Source: Smallanthus sonchifolius (Eukaryota; Streptophyta; Magnoliopsida; Asterales; Asteraceae). From it: 64,000 nt of DNA. The translations under genes were made by a program, and so were the position numbers. The notes under the pieces were generated by a model. The model was given only the letters and a program-made list of their open reading frames with translations. It ran no database searches and was not told the DNA's origin. Where the stretch lies: the NCBI GenBank assembly GCA_023525975.1, contig JAKNSE010000038.1, positions 248,001-312,000 on the forward strand, given 5' to 3'. Below are positions 22,965 through 33,710 of the stretch, one piece after another. Each line of letters starts with the position of its first letter. Positions within the stretch are counted from its first letter, which is position 1.

Positions 22965-23795
22965 GAACCGCTTCAAACCAGCTCTCAATCCAAATAGGAT
23001 ATCCGACCCACAACCCAACACACCTTTGATAACATTATTATGGTCGATTCCAAATTGTAGCAAATCGTGTGAGACCATGAAAATTTGTTTCCAAGGACCC
23101 AGGTAAGAGACTTTGGCCGGAATGGAACTCCATGATCTCGAATTAAAGTGGATTGCCCCAATAAACTCTCCAAAGCCCTTGTTTTTCTTCTTTAAACCGC
23201 CACCATCATTTAGAGTGCATTGCAATATTAGCTTCATGAAGTGAGCTGAGAGCTAATCCTCCTTGGTCCTTTGGGTCCATAACCTTTTTCCACGCCACCC
23301 AGATTATCTTAGCTTTTTCCGACGTACCTCCCTAAAGAAAAACTCTACGCATCCGCTCTAAGCTGTCTATAACCTGAATGGGAGCCTTGTATAGAGAAAA
23401 GTAATAGGTAGGTAAGGAATTTAGAACATATTTAATCAATGTTAAATGACCACCAAAAGACAAATGATTAGGTTTCCAAATGGATAATCTGGATTTAAAT
23501 ACATCAATAATCGGCTTCCGGTTTTTAGCGAGATTCATGTTTGCACCAACTTGCAACCTAAGGTATTTGAAAGGAAATGAGCCTATTTTGCAATGTAATA
23601 AGCTAGCTATGCTTTGGATTTCTTGCGAATCCACACCAATGCCATAGAGACGACTTTTAGCCAAATTAATTTTTAGACCCGATATAAGGTAAAAGCATCT
23701 CAATATCCTTCTCAGATTCATAACATTGGATTGGGTCCAATCACCGATGAAGACAACATCATCTGTCTTAGGCCCCGGGAAACCGTAGAAATAAC
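22965..23795 (-). pseudogene. LINE ORF2 reverse transcriptase fragment
   Basis: Minus-strand reading. The catalytic pair appears in TDDVVFIGDWTQ near 23735-23770, followed by the typical LINE block GLKINLAKSRLYGIG and then RLSIWKPNHLSFGGHLTLIK and VLNSLPTYYFSLYKAP. ORF 23332-23721 is the longest open stretch; frames shift after it and resume as WFEAVPLASRFP up to the solo LTR. The 5' part (endonuclease, ORF1) is missing, as is usual for 5'-truncated LINEs. Confidence 0.85.
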
Positions 23796-24011
23796 AGAAG
23801 AACGAGCGACAGAGGCATTTGAAGGGGCGCTAATCTCAAAATTTTCACACAATCGATGTTGAATCACCTTTATTGCTCTCCATGGATTCGACCTAGGGCA
23901 CTTCGAAATCAAACAATGGACGGGGGAGTTGGAGAGATCAACTGACTTGACCTATGGCACTCTTTAAGTATAATTGTATTCTTTCACTCCTTCGAACTTC
24001 TTGATTATCTT

Positions 24012-24080
24012 TCTGATTGGAGATTTGGACAGACAACACAGGTTATCTCTGATTGGAGATTTGGACAGACAACACAGGGT
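24012..24080. repeat. Tandem duplication of about 36 bp
   Basis: The block CTGATTGGAGATTTGGACAG with its following ACAACACAGG is repeated directly, separated by six bases. Function unknown. Confidence 0.85.
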
Positions 24081-24439
24081 AACTTCCTGATTTCTGTTGT
24101 TATTTGTTATCAATTTTATAGTCTGTTCAATTGGATGTTGTAGCACAACAGATTTGATATAATGAATGGATTTGATAGCTTAAAAATGCCTCTTCGCTTA
24201 TGGGATTTGGGTTGAGTTCATATATACATGTTGGGTAAGTTGTTGAAGTTATCATTTTTATATGTTAATTAAAATGTTGATCTGATCATAATAGTAGATA
24301 ATGATTGGTACTTTTGATGGGTTTGTTATTCCACTCAGTCAAATTAATTTGTTCATTGCTTTCAAAGATCAAAGAAACGTTTATAGTCAATTAACTGTAA
24401 TTTTTTTAGTTTTTTAATGCAATCTCAAACCGGATAAAG

Positions 24440-24523
24440 TAGGTGATTACTAAAATGAAATTCGAAAAAGGGCGTCAGTTTTGGAGTTTGCTTTAGGCCT
24501 CCAAAATGGTTGAGCCGGCCCTG
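24440..24523 (-). mobile_element. hAT-like transposon terminus remnant
   Basis: On the minus strand the end reads CAGGGCCGGCTCAACC, then TTTTGGAGGCCTAAAGC, resembling plant hAT terminal sequence. I found no partner end or transposase, so this is a remnant at best. Confidence 0.45.
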
Positions 24524-25888
24524 TACACATGCAACACAAAAATCTAGACCCGCTTGTGATTACAAGAAATTTAGCCAATCATAATAAAAAAAATCAGATG
24601 ATGTCACAACAATGATTAATTATTTAATATTAATCAACTAAAATTCTTAATTTCATAACAAAGGACGTACCCAATGCTTGATTTAACTCTCTCCCGGTTC
24701 TTGTTTCGTTTGACGTGCACAAATATATCTATTTGGATTTGTAATGTCATAGTTAACATTATCACTATCCAACACATCATATGATACATACTTCTCCCAG
24801 GGTTTTCACCTCCTTATTCCACAAAGCCTTTACCCACGTAACTAAGAACTGGAGCCAGCCCAAAATCCATCTGATTTATACATCATTTAAATTCAATCCA
24901 TTCCATTCTTTTTGACCAGTAAGTTGCAGCCCAATTCACTCCATTATGATCTCTTAATTTGAAGTCACCTGCATTTCTCAAACTATCAAATAATAATTTA
25001 ATTCTTTTCCTTTTATCATTTATAGCATAAGCTTTTATAACGTCTTTTCTTTTTAGTATACATTTATCATTTTAGTTTATTATATTTCAAAGTCTAAAAT
25101 ACATAAGTAAAAATAATATATTTAACAATAATATTAGATGCAATTTTTAACCGAATTAATATCCAATCAAATGTAACTAAAATAAACCAATCAACATCAT
25201 TAACCTTCATAGGTCGGCACAACCAGGTGGGCCGTGTTCAACCTATACGAGTCATATTGTTTGCCGACCTAGCCATACGGGCGTATTAATTCAATACGGG
25301 CCTTGTTGGTCCACCTTTGGTCAAATGACAGTTCAGTCCCTCAAGTTACAGCTTCACAGTTTTGGCGGCCTCTCGATTTTTAATAATTCCCAAACACAAA
25401 CATCCTTTCTTGTTTATTAACAAGCTGAAATCAGGCGATCCTCTTGATCATAAGAAGAGCACATGAAAAAGATAGAGATTGAATCTTTGTGACTCTTTCT
25501 CTTTTCGTAAACCAAGCATGCGTGCGTAATCATTACAAAGTTTTAAGAAGATAATTTTAGCATTTTGATTTATACATCCCCTAACTTTAACTATGCCTTT
25601 GAGTTCCTAAAACCAGTGACATTTAAGGAATCACGTATATGAAAGACTCTAGAAGGCTAGTTATTTGATGAATTTTTTTTAAACTGCTATTTTTTTGAGA
25701 ATTAAAGTAGTAACTGTTACATTTGACCGAAAATTTTGGTAAATGGTAGAACCGGTACTGTCAGTACCGGTTTCCGTGTATTTACACTATCCCAATCATT
25801 GGGTGTCAGCTGCATGCCAGAAAAAATAGTGAATCCGGTATTGCCAAACGTCCACTTAACAACCACCATTTGTAGTGTTAAATTTGTC
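24524..25888. other. Unassigned intergenic DNA
   Basis: AT-rich with no ORF showing homology and no clear repeat boundary. A segment near 25205-25320 is GC-richer and partly self-repetitive around TACGGGC. Confidence 0.5.
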
Positions 25889-26215
25889 CTTTACTGAAAT
25901 CGGAGGTGCTAACACCGGTTTCAATTACTTTTTGGTAAAGCTGATTTGTCAAGTCATAAATTTGTTTTTAACCCGAGAATATATTCTCTTACATATATAA
26001 AGCTAAAGTGATATACTCACTCAATGAAAAGTAACTGAAATTGTAAGTGCCAATACCGGTTTCAGTTACTTTTGTACTACACCTTAATTGTCAAATTCAT
26101 AAATTTGTTTTTTAACCAGAGAATATATTCTTACACATAATAATAAAGCTGAAGTGTCAACTCACTCCATGAATATTAACTGAAACCGTAAGTGCCAATA
26201 CCTGTTTCAGTTATA
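25889..26215. repeat. Tandem repeat, about 143 bp unit
   Basis: Two full units and a partial third, each carrying GTGC(C/T)AA(C/T)ACCGGTTTCA, then CATAAATTTGTTTTTAACC, then GAGAATATATTCT and a CTCACTC(A/C)ATGAA stretch. The units are diverged. The array ends about 320 bases before the plant mobile domain relic. Confidence 0.7.
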
Positions 26216-26540
26216 AATCTTGAATTCTTGAAGCTGGTAAAAGGCTGGTTGTATTAGTGGCCACGAAAAAAAATGTACAGTGGCCATGTGAATGCCTATA
26301 TAAAGAATAACAAAATCATCATACAATTTAACCCATTCAACAATAACAAAATCATCAAAACACACACACATAGCGAGTTACACATACAGCCGTCTTCAAT
26401 GATTGTTATTTTCTTTGGGGTAATACAACAAACACATACAACTAAAAAACCTCCTAATTTATATACTAATGTACTTTAGTCAAAAGATTGGAATCAGTGT
26501 ACTCGAAAATATAATACAACCTGAAGGTGGCATTGGGTAA

Positions 26541-27545
26541 TTGAAGCTGGTGAATGGGCCGACTTCCTTATTCTCCCACTCGTTAGGTGGTGGTATGGGA
26601 CTAGTCGAAAGGTGGCGGCCGGAGACGCACACATTTCACCTACCATTTTTCGTAACCGGCTACGATCGTTTGTACACAACTGAAGAATGTGTTGGGTTGT
26701 GTGTATTTTACTTAGGTATTACAACATATAATGGAGATTTCAAGGGAAATGGTTTAAAATTAACAACTATTATAAACTATATGCAAGAGAATCCTTTAAT
26801 AGACAACGCAGGAGAAGAGTTGTGTATGCATCGTGCAAGATGTGATATTCTTGTATTGTGTTCTACTTTATTATTTACTAATCAAAATAATGCACATGCT
26901 TCCTTACATTTATTAAGTCATTTGCACGATCTTTCAAATTGTGCCAACCAAAGTTGGGGTAGTGCTGCCCTAGCCTTGATATATAGAAACCTATGCAAGG
27001 CAACTTCTAAGTCTAAAAAAGAAATTTCCGGCCCGTTAGAATTTCTATAGATGTGGGCGTAGACCCGGATTCGTAGTATGAGACCAAGGATCAAAGAAAG
27101 CGATATTGATTTTGAAAAGTCATATGGTGCCAGGTAATATTGATATATTCTTGTGTCTAATTTAACTATTGATAAAATAAGGTGTTAATTTAATTATTAT
27201 GTTTTTTGTTTATTTTAAAAGGTGGCTGCATGCGCATAGTAATGTAGAAGTGACTACACACGTACTAAAAGCTTACCGTACAATATTGCAGTCACTACAT
27301 GAGAGGGAGGTAAATTTTTTTTTTGGAATACACTATGTGTAACAAATTATAACTAAATTAATGTTTTCACAGTTTGACTAGACACCTTTTGAGGGTGTAA
27401 GTGTACCCGATATATGCAGATCGGCAGGCGTAGTTGGAGGTCGAGGTGTTATATGATTTTTTGGGATGTTGTGGAGTATCATGCACCCGAAAGAGTTATG
27501 TGACAATTTGGGTTTATTCAACCCGTCCCCCGGGCCATTCCTCTG
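26541..27545 (+). pseudogene. Plant mobile domain (MAIN-like) pseudogene
   Basis: The frame from 26541 contains LVERWRPETHTFHLP, the signature at the start of the plant mobile domain, and later SWGSAALALIYRNLC with a KKEISGPLEFL stretch. After that come two in-frame TAG codons around MWA (27048-27065). A GT..AG intron probably follows (about 27136-27221) with a further exon WLHAHSNVEVTTHVLKAYR, and then a last block WRSRCYMIFWDVVEYHAPER at 27436-27500, broken by a stop and frameshifts. Plant mobile domain proteins are either host nuclear proteins (MAIN, MAIL1) or transposon passengers; here no transposase is nearby. The part between HTFHLP and FYLGIT is shorter or altered compared with the family. 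Confidence 0.8.
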
Positions 27546-28313
27546 TCACGTGACAACCATATGGCTCTCCATGGGGAAGAAATAATGTTTGGAATAAGAA
27601 ATATGAATGAACACGAAAGAAAGAATTGAAATGGTAAATATATACATATATATATGCATATATTTATACTTATGAATGTATGACAAGAAATAATGTTTAC
27701 ACTTACTTGCTGTAAAACTAGAACTCACCAGCGGTAGCTGACTTTTAATATGCACTTCAGGTAACAAGAGATTCATTAATTTCAAACCTCGAAAAAGTGA
27801 AGGGCAGACATGAGATCTGACCCGAGGGACTGTAAAGGGATAAAATGCATGTTGGATTCTCAAGCCTCATGCATAGATAATCCTGAAAAAGAAAAGAGGA
27901 GATAGTACCGAGGGACTGATCAACCTGGATAGTACTATTTCCCGTGGTTTGAACTTGTCCATAAGAGACAAGAGATTCATTAATTTCAAACCCTGTTTTG
28001 TAATAAAAGGGTATTTAAATCCCTATATTATGAAATAAATACAAGGCTTTTGTTTTCCAACCGAGTCTTGATATTTACACTTACAACCCTCGAGGTTGAA
28101 AGAATTATGAAACGATCCTTATGAAAAAGACTTCCGTTGTGTTTTATAAAAACTCGGAAATCAAATCAGGTACCAATTGTTTATCGAACACGTCCAGGGG
28201 GTGCCTGAGGCGGGGTGTGACACCCGTTTTGTTTCTTTCTTTCTTTTCCTCGTTACTCGTCGTCTTTCATTTTTATTCTTTTTTTTTCTTTTGTTATTTT
28301 CAGGATGTTACAA
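27546..28313. other. Mosaic of LTR fragments next to Ty3-A
   Basis: A short plus-strand LTR-like patch (AACTCACCAGCGGTAGCTGA, near 27724) matches solo LTR B near 47550. The unit AGAGATTCATTAATTTCAAA occurs at 27769 and 27969. The right edge at 28313 reads TGTAACATCC on the minus strand and directly follows the Ty3-A pol end and purine tract, so about 28216-28313 is the start of the Ty3-A 3' LTR, truncated. Confidence 0.5.
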
Positions 28314-28367
28314 GTCTACCCTTCTTATTGAAGGTTTCGTCCTCGAAACCTTTTACAGGTCAAATAA

Positions 28368-29619
28368 TTAAGGGTACAATTCCCTCATTTGGGACTCCGT
28401 TTCCCATGTGGCCTCCGATCCTTTTCGATGTTCCCATTGAACCTTGACAAGTGGAATAACTTTGTTGCGTAGTCGTTTATCCTTTCTATCCACAATTACC
28501 ATAGGTTCCTCAATATAGTTAAGCTTGTTGTCTACTTCGATGTCATCGAGTGACACCTGTGCCGACTCGTCAGTCAAACACTTTCACAAGTGCCACACGT
28601 GAAACGTCGGACGAATCCCACTCCATTCTTCGGGCAGCTCCAAACGATACACCACTTCCCCAACTCGTGCTACATTTTTAAATGGCCCAACAAACCTCGG
28701 ACTTAGCTTTCCCCTTTTCCAGAATCGGATTATTCCTTTCCAAGGAGACACTTTCAATAATACTTTATCTCCAACCTGAAATTCAAGATCTCTCCTTCTC
28801 TTATCTACGTAAGATATCTACATATCCTTAGCGACTTTTATTCGGGCTTTGATTTGGTCAAACTTCTCAGAAGTTGCTTTGACTACGTCGAGACTACGTT
28901 AGAAAGACGGGCGTCCTACACTTTCTTCCATATAGCATCTCATAAGGCGGCATGTCAATGGTAGAATGGTAACTGTTGCAAGAAAACTCCTCCAGTGGTT
29001 AGTGGCTATCCCAGCTACCACCGAAATCGTTGATACATGCCCGGAGCATGACTTCAAGGGTTTTGATAGTCCTTTCGGATTGACCATCAGTTTGCGGGTG
29101 GTAAGCTGAGCTGATATTAAGTCTCGTACCCATTGTCTCGTGGTATCTTTTCCAGAACCTTGATGTGAATCGCGTGTCCCGGTCCGACACAATTGACAAT
29201 GGCATACCGTGTCTGGCCATAATCTCGTTGATGAACAATTCTGCTAGCTTCTCTGACGAGTAAGTCTCATGTATAGGCAAGAAGTGAGCGCTCTTCGTTA
29301 ACCTATCCATAATTACCCATATGGTATCATGACCTTTAGCCGTACACGGTAGCTTGGTTATGAAATCCATGGTAATGTGTTCCCATTTCCATTCACGAAT
29401 AAATAACGGTTGCATCTTTCCACACGGCTTCTGGTGCTCGGCCTTCACCTGAGAGCAAGTTAGGCATTTGCTCACATACTTGATTACATCGTTTTTCATG
29501 CCGGCCCACCGGTATTCCTTCTTCAAATCAGGATAGAGTAGCGAGACTTGTGAGCCTCGTAAAGGATTTTGACTCTAAGTTCGCCACCCTTGGGTACCGA
29601 CATTCTCCCGAACCGCATT
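28368..29619 (-). pseudogene. Ty3-A integrase and pol C-terminus (broken)
   Basis: The integrase core is in 29526-28999: CLTCSQVKAEHQKP (zinc finger end), WEHITMDFITKLP (first Asp), IVSDRDTRFTS (second Asp) and YHPQTDGQSERTI (Glu). A frame change at about 29000 breaks it. The last part (28577-28368) reads SLDDIEVDNKLNYIEEPM to WETESQMRELYP, the usual end of this Ty3 lineage. Confidence 0.85.
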
Positions 29620-31198
29620 CATACTCCATAATCATTAGTTTCTAACTTCTCCTGCTGACCCAACATCCTTTCCCTCTTGACATTTTCTTCTTTTAAAGCC
29701 TCATTTTGAGCACGCTCGATCTCTGTCATAAGGTCCGGTGTCACGACCAGTTGGTACGCTTTCACCTCGATAGGAGTTGTCGTCTCCTTTCGACTCAAAT
29801 CGTCGGCCACCACATTCACCTTTCCGGGGTGGTAAAGGATTTCACATTCGTAGTCTTTCAACAGTTCTAACCACCTCCGTTGCCTCATGTTCAACTCCTT
29901 TTGCTCAAAGAAATACTTCAAGCTTTTATGGTCGGAGTAGATGGTGCATTTTAATCCGTAGAGGTAATGCCTCCCAATCTTTAAGGCAAAGACAACCGTC
30001 GCGAGCTCGAGATCACGAGTCGGGTAGTTGCCTTCGTGAGTCTTTAACTGCCGCGACGCATACGCGATCACCTTTCCTCGTTGCATGAGCACACAGCCTA
30101 ACCCCTGACCTGAAGCATAGGAATACACCACTAGGTCTTCATTACCATCGGGTAGGGTCAGCACTAGTGCTTGGGTCAACCTTTTCTTTAATTCCTCGAA
30201 GGCATTGGTTTGGGCTTGGCCCCATTCATACTTTAATTCTTTTCGGGTCAATTTGGTTAAAGGTGAGGCTATCTTAGAGAAGTCTTGTATAAACCTTCGG
30301 TAGTAGCCTGCCAAACCTAGAAAACTTCGTACATTCGTTGGTGTCCTCGGAATTTCCCAATTCCATACTGCATCAATCTTTGTTGGGTCTACGATGATGC
30401 CTTCCGCGTTAATCACATGGCCTAGAAAGTGGACTTCCTTTAGCCAGAACGCGCATTTCAAAAATTTAGCGTATAGCTTTTCCGCCTTTAGTGTGACCAA
30501 AACTTCTCGCAGATGACATGCATGATCACCATGAATACTGCGGGAGCATTTGTCAACCCAAAGGACATCACACGGAACTCGTAGTGTCGATACCGCATCC
30601 GGAATGTGGTTTTGGGTATGTCTTCTTCTCTTACCTTTAGTTGATGATAACCTGACCGCAGATCGATCTTAGAAAACCATTTTGCGCCTTGCAATTGATC
30701 GTCGATCCTGGGTAGCTGGTATTTATTCTTCACAGTTCTTTTATTCAGTTCCCTGTAATCGATGCACATTCTCATGGCACCATCTTTCTTTTTGACAAAC
30801 AACACCGGAGCACCCCAAGGTGAAATGCTCGGTCTAATAAATTCCATAAGTTCCTCCAGTTGGGTCATCAGCTCTTTCATCTCAAGTGGCGCTAGTCAGT
30901 AAGGTGCTTTGGCAACGGGCTGGGCACCTGGCATCAAATCAATTTGGAATTTCGTTTCCCGATCAGGCGTCAATCCAGGCAATTCCTCAAGGAACACTTC
31001 CGGATAATGGTACACCACGGGTACATCGTTTAACTCTTTCACTTTAACATCTTTATCAATCACATAAGCTAGGTAGGCCTCGCATCCACGCCTCATATAC
31101 TTTTCTGCTTTCAACATCGAGATCACTTTTTTCATCGGGATGTCGCGTTCCCCGTAAATCATGACCTCGCTGCCATCGGGAGCGTTGAGCTGAATCAC
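29620..31198 (-). pseudogene. Ty3-A reverse transcriptase and RNase H, catalytic core deleted
   Basis: Reverse transcriptase begins SPWGAPVLFVKKKDG and reaches FGLTNAPAVFM at about 30525. The next conserved block follows almost at once in another frame, and the FIDD catalytic box is absent. In the related Ty3-B copy about 30 residues lie between these two points. RNase H (TLPDGNEDLVVYS, YSDHKSLKYFF, VNVVADDLSR) follows in 30500-29619. Upstream, 31198-30896 holds the protease to reverse transcriptase linker. Confidence 0.85.
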
Positions 31199-32693
31199 CT
31201 TTCGCTTACGTCGAATCCTCCCAAGGTTATAACATACAAATTAACAGGAAATCTATGGCCTTCTATTTCGATGGTAAGGTCGTTTACTAGCTCTACTACT
31301 TTAGTGTTTCTACCCACAACGGTCTCTACATTAAAGGCCCTTTCTATCTTGGAAGTTTTGTATTTCAATCTTTTACGGAACGAGGATCCGAATCAAAAGA
31401 ACAGAAACAAAGGCATGGTCAAGGATGAACGTACCTAACATCACATTGGATCCCCCTTGCTTCCTCATGTGTCAGGGCATAGGCTCTGGTCCTCGCTCTC
31501 CCTTTCTCTGCCTCCTTTGTCTTTTCATTATTTACCGCCCTTAGTTTGCGGTAGTCCTTGGAGAAATTACCTGTTCCACCACAGTTGTGGCATTTCCCAT
31601 AATTTGCAGAACTGGGAGCGCTGGTACATTCCCGGGACATGTGCCCCGTCTTGCCACAACGGTAACATAGGTTCAACCCATACCGGCACTCCCCAAGGTG
31701 CGCCCTACCACACTTGCTACATATGACCTTTTCTTCAACCCTTGGTTTCTTACTTTTTGAGGCAGACCAATCCCCGCCTGAGCACTTAGTGGTGTTAGAC
31801 CACTTCTTTTAAGTTTCAACGGGGGTTGCGCCTTCTGCATCCACATCATCAAAAATCTTTCCACTCATAACCACCACGTAGTCAAAATCTCCAGGAGTGT
31901 TGGCATTAATGATAGTGCGAACTCTTGGAGGTAGCTTCCGGATATTAACATTTGATCCTCCTTTCTTCCGTGTTTACCAAATGTGGAACCAGCTGAGTTA
32001 TCTAATTAAATTTGGAGGTGAACTGCCGGTGCGTCATGCTACCGGCCTTGAGTTCCACGAAGGCTTCCTCCATTTTGATAATCTCATTTTAGGGACAGAA
32101 CTTTTGAATAACAAGGGCTTTTAGATCGTCCCACTTCATTCTAGCAATATATCTTTCAGACTTAGCTTTCTTCACATTCTCCCACCAGCTCAGTGCCTTG
32201 AAGGCAAAAGATTGAGCGGTAATAGCATCTTTCTTTCTGTCAAAAGTTGGCGGATCACAGTTCCGGAAGGACTTGTAGTCACATCCGCGTTTCTCATCAG
32301 AGTCAGAGTCATCATATTCAGACTCAGTTTCAATCACATTTCTATTATCGGTCCGTAGGCCCCTTCCTCTTTCTTCTTCCACAGTCTTTAGGGACTTAGT
32401 GAGTGCTGTAGGTAGAGTGTTTTTTAGAACCGCAGTCACTTCGTCAGCTATAGCTTTCCTGACAATTGGCTCTAAGACTAAGCCTTCTTCTTCGTGTGCT
32501 CCATGGTTAATTTGAGTATTTTCAATTGTAGTATGGATCGACACCGATCCGTGAAAAGAGGGTTCGCTTTATTCCCTTTCGACGTGGTTAACGCGGCGTC
32601 CACCGCTACGTCCAGCACCTCCCCCTCTCTTAGCACCTCTCCTTCCAGCCATAATGTTTTCTTAGTGAGAACAAGGAATACTCGTGTCATCAT
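31199..32693 (-). pseudogene. Ty3-A gag and protease remnant
   Basis: Gag fragment 32544-32089 ends in ALSWWENVKKAKSERYIARM and WDDLKALVIQKFCP, matching the Ty3-B gag start at 63948. After a frame change come the two CCHC-like fingers at about 31676-31560; the second has Tyr in place of its last Cys (CHNCGGTGNFSKDY). The protease active site is not readable in one frame. Confidence 0.75.
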
Positions 32694-33076
32694 GATAGGT
32701 TATTATTTAGAACACCTTGATGTAATGTAAATTACTAATTACAGAGACCGGTATGAAATTACTAATTTACTTTACTTCATGGGTTCTGAACATTCCCTGT
32801 CAGGGTAACATCCGTACTCAAGTCCAGAGTTTCTACATCAGGACACATACTTTCTACGTTCTATTCTAAGGTATTTAATGTCTATGTTCTAAGCTAGGAC
32901 ATGGACCACCTTTCTATTCTAAGGCCTCTATTGTTTACTGTTAGTACTGTTTACTATACTAAGGCCTTACAGTTCTTCTTTTGTGGCTTGGCTGCTCTAA
33001 CTGACATCCCATTCTCTTGTCCTATTCTCAGTTTAAGTTCAGACATTTTGGCAAATGTTCGAATCTCTCAAACTAT

Positions 33077-33089
33077 GGCTCTGATACCA
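33077..33089 (-). other. Ty3-A primer binding site (tRNA-iMet)
   Basis: On the minus strand it reads TGGTATCAGAGCC, a perfect plant initiator tRNA-Met complement, upstream of the gag relic. Confidence 0.85.
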
Positions 33090-33092
33090 ACT

Positions 33093-33220
33093 TGAAAGGA
33101 ACCAAACCGGGTACCTCTCATAGTTGGCAAACATAGCATAAACATAGTTATTAAACTTCGAACAAAGATTAATTTAAAATAGCGGAAGTCTTTACATATT
33201 TCAGAGTCAATTAAACTTTT
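33093..33220 (-). repeat. Ty3-A 5' LTR fragment
   Basis: This sequence adjoins the primer site and contains AGCGGAAGTCTTTAC, similar to the end of the LTR-like insertion at 12335. The LTR is cut off here; the LTR piece at 57402-58748 may be its continuation across the nested elements. Confidence 0.55.
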
Positions 33221-33710
33221 TGTTGGAGCATTTTCTTGTGACAACGAGCTTGAAGATTCTATGTCTTAGTCTTAGAGTCTTTTACTTGTAATGTGATAGA
33301 ATTATTAGCCATAGTTAAGAGGGAGTTTGTTAGAGCATGTTTTGTAACTATCGCTGATATTATATGTTGTAAATTAGCGAACCTGTCAAGTTCGCCTGAG
33401 GGAATGTTTATGAGAACTTGAGTGGCAAACTTACCAAGTTCTGGGCGAACTTGCTAAGTTCACCTGTGGTCTTTGTGGTTTCCCTATAAATATGTGTTTA
33501 CATGTCAGTTTTAGAGGGTAGAACAGAGGTGAAGAACACAGTCTAGAAAAAAGAGAGAACTTGTAAATAGAGATTTATGGTGGAAATACAAAGAGGATTA
33601 TTTACACCATGTTGTTAATTGATTTACACGTTGCACGTTGATCATAGATTCCACACGTTATCACCGTGTCATAACGCGAGTCTAGAGATCCGTCACACCC
33701 GCACAGGGAC
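33221..33710 (+). repeat. LTR-like segment with TATA box and dyads
   Basis: It reads TGTTGGAGC to CCCGCACA, with CCTATAAATATG at 33483 and two dyads at about 33376-33470 (AGCGAACCTGTCAAGTTCGC and GGCGAACTTGCTAAGTTCAC). I found no matching second copy or clean target duplication, so family and completeness are unknown. Element 1 begins directly after it. Confidence 0.5.

Larger units (their letters stand above)
28314..33092 (-). mobile_element. Ty3-type retrotransposon Ty3-A, decayed, minus strand
   Basis: On the minus strand: primer site near 33089, gag, CCHC fingers, protease remnant, reverse transcriptase, RNase H, integrase and a C-terminal pol end, the Ty3 order. Gag is at about 32544-31400 with fingers CYRCGKTGHMSREC and CHNCGGTGNFSKDY. 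Integrase precedes LTR start TGTAACATCC at 28313. Many stops, frameshifts and deletions. Same lineage as Ty3-B at 60116-64000, from the near-identical pol blocks. Confidence 0.88.
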
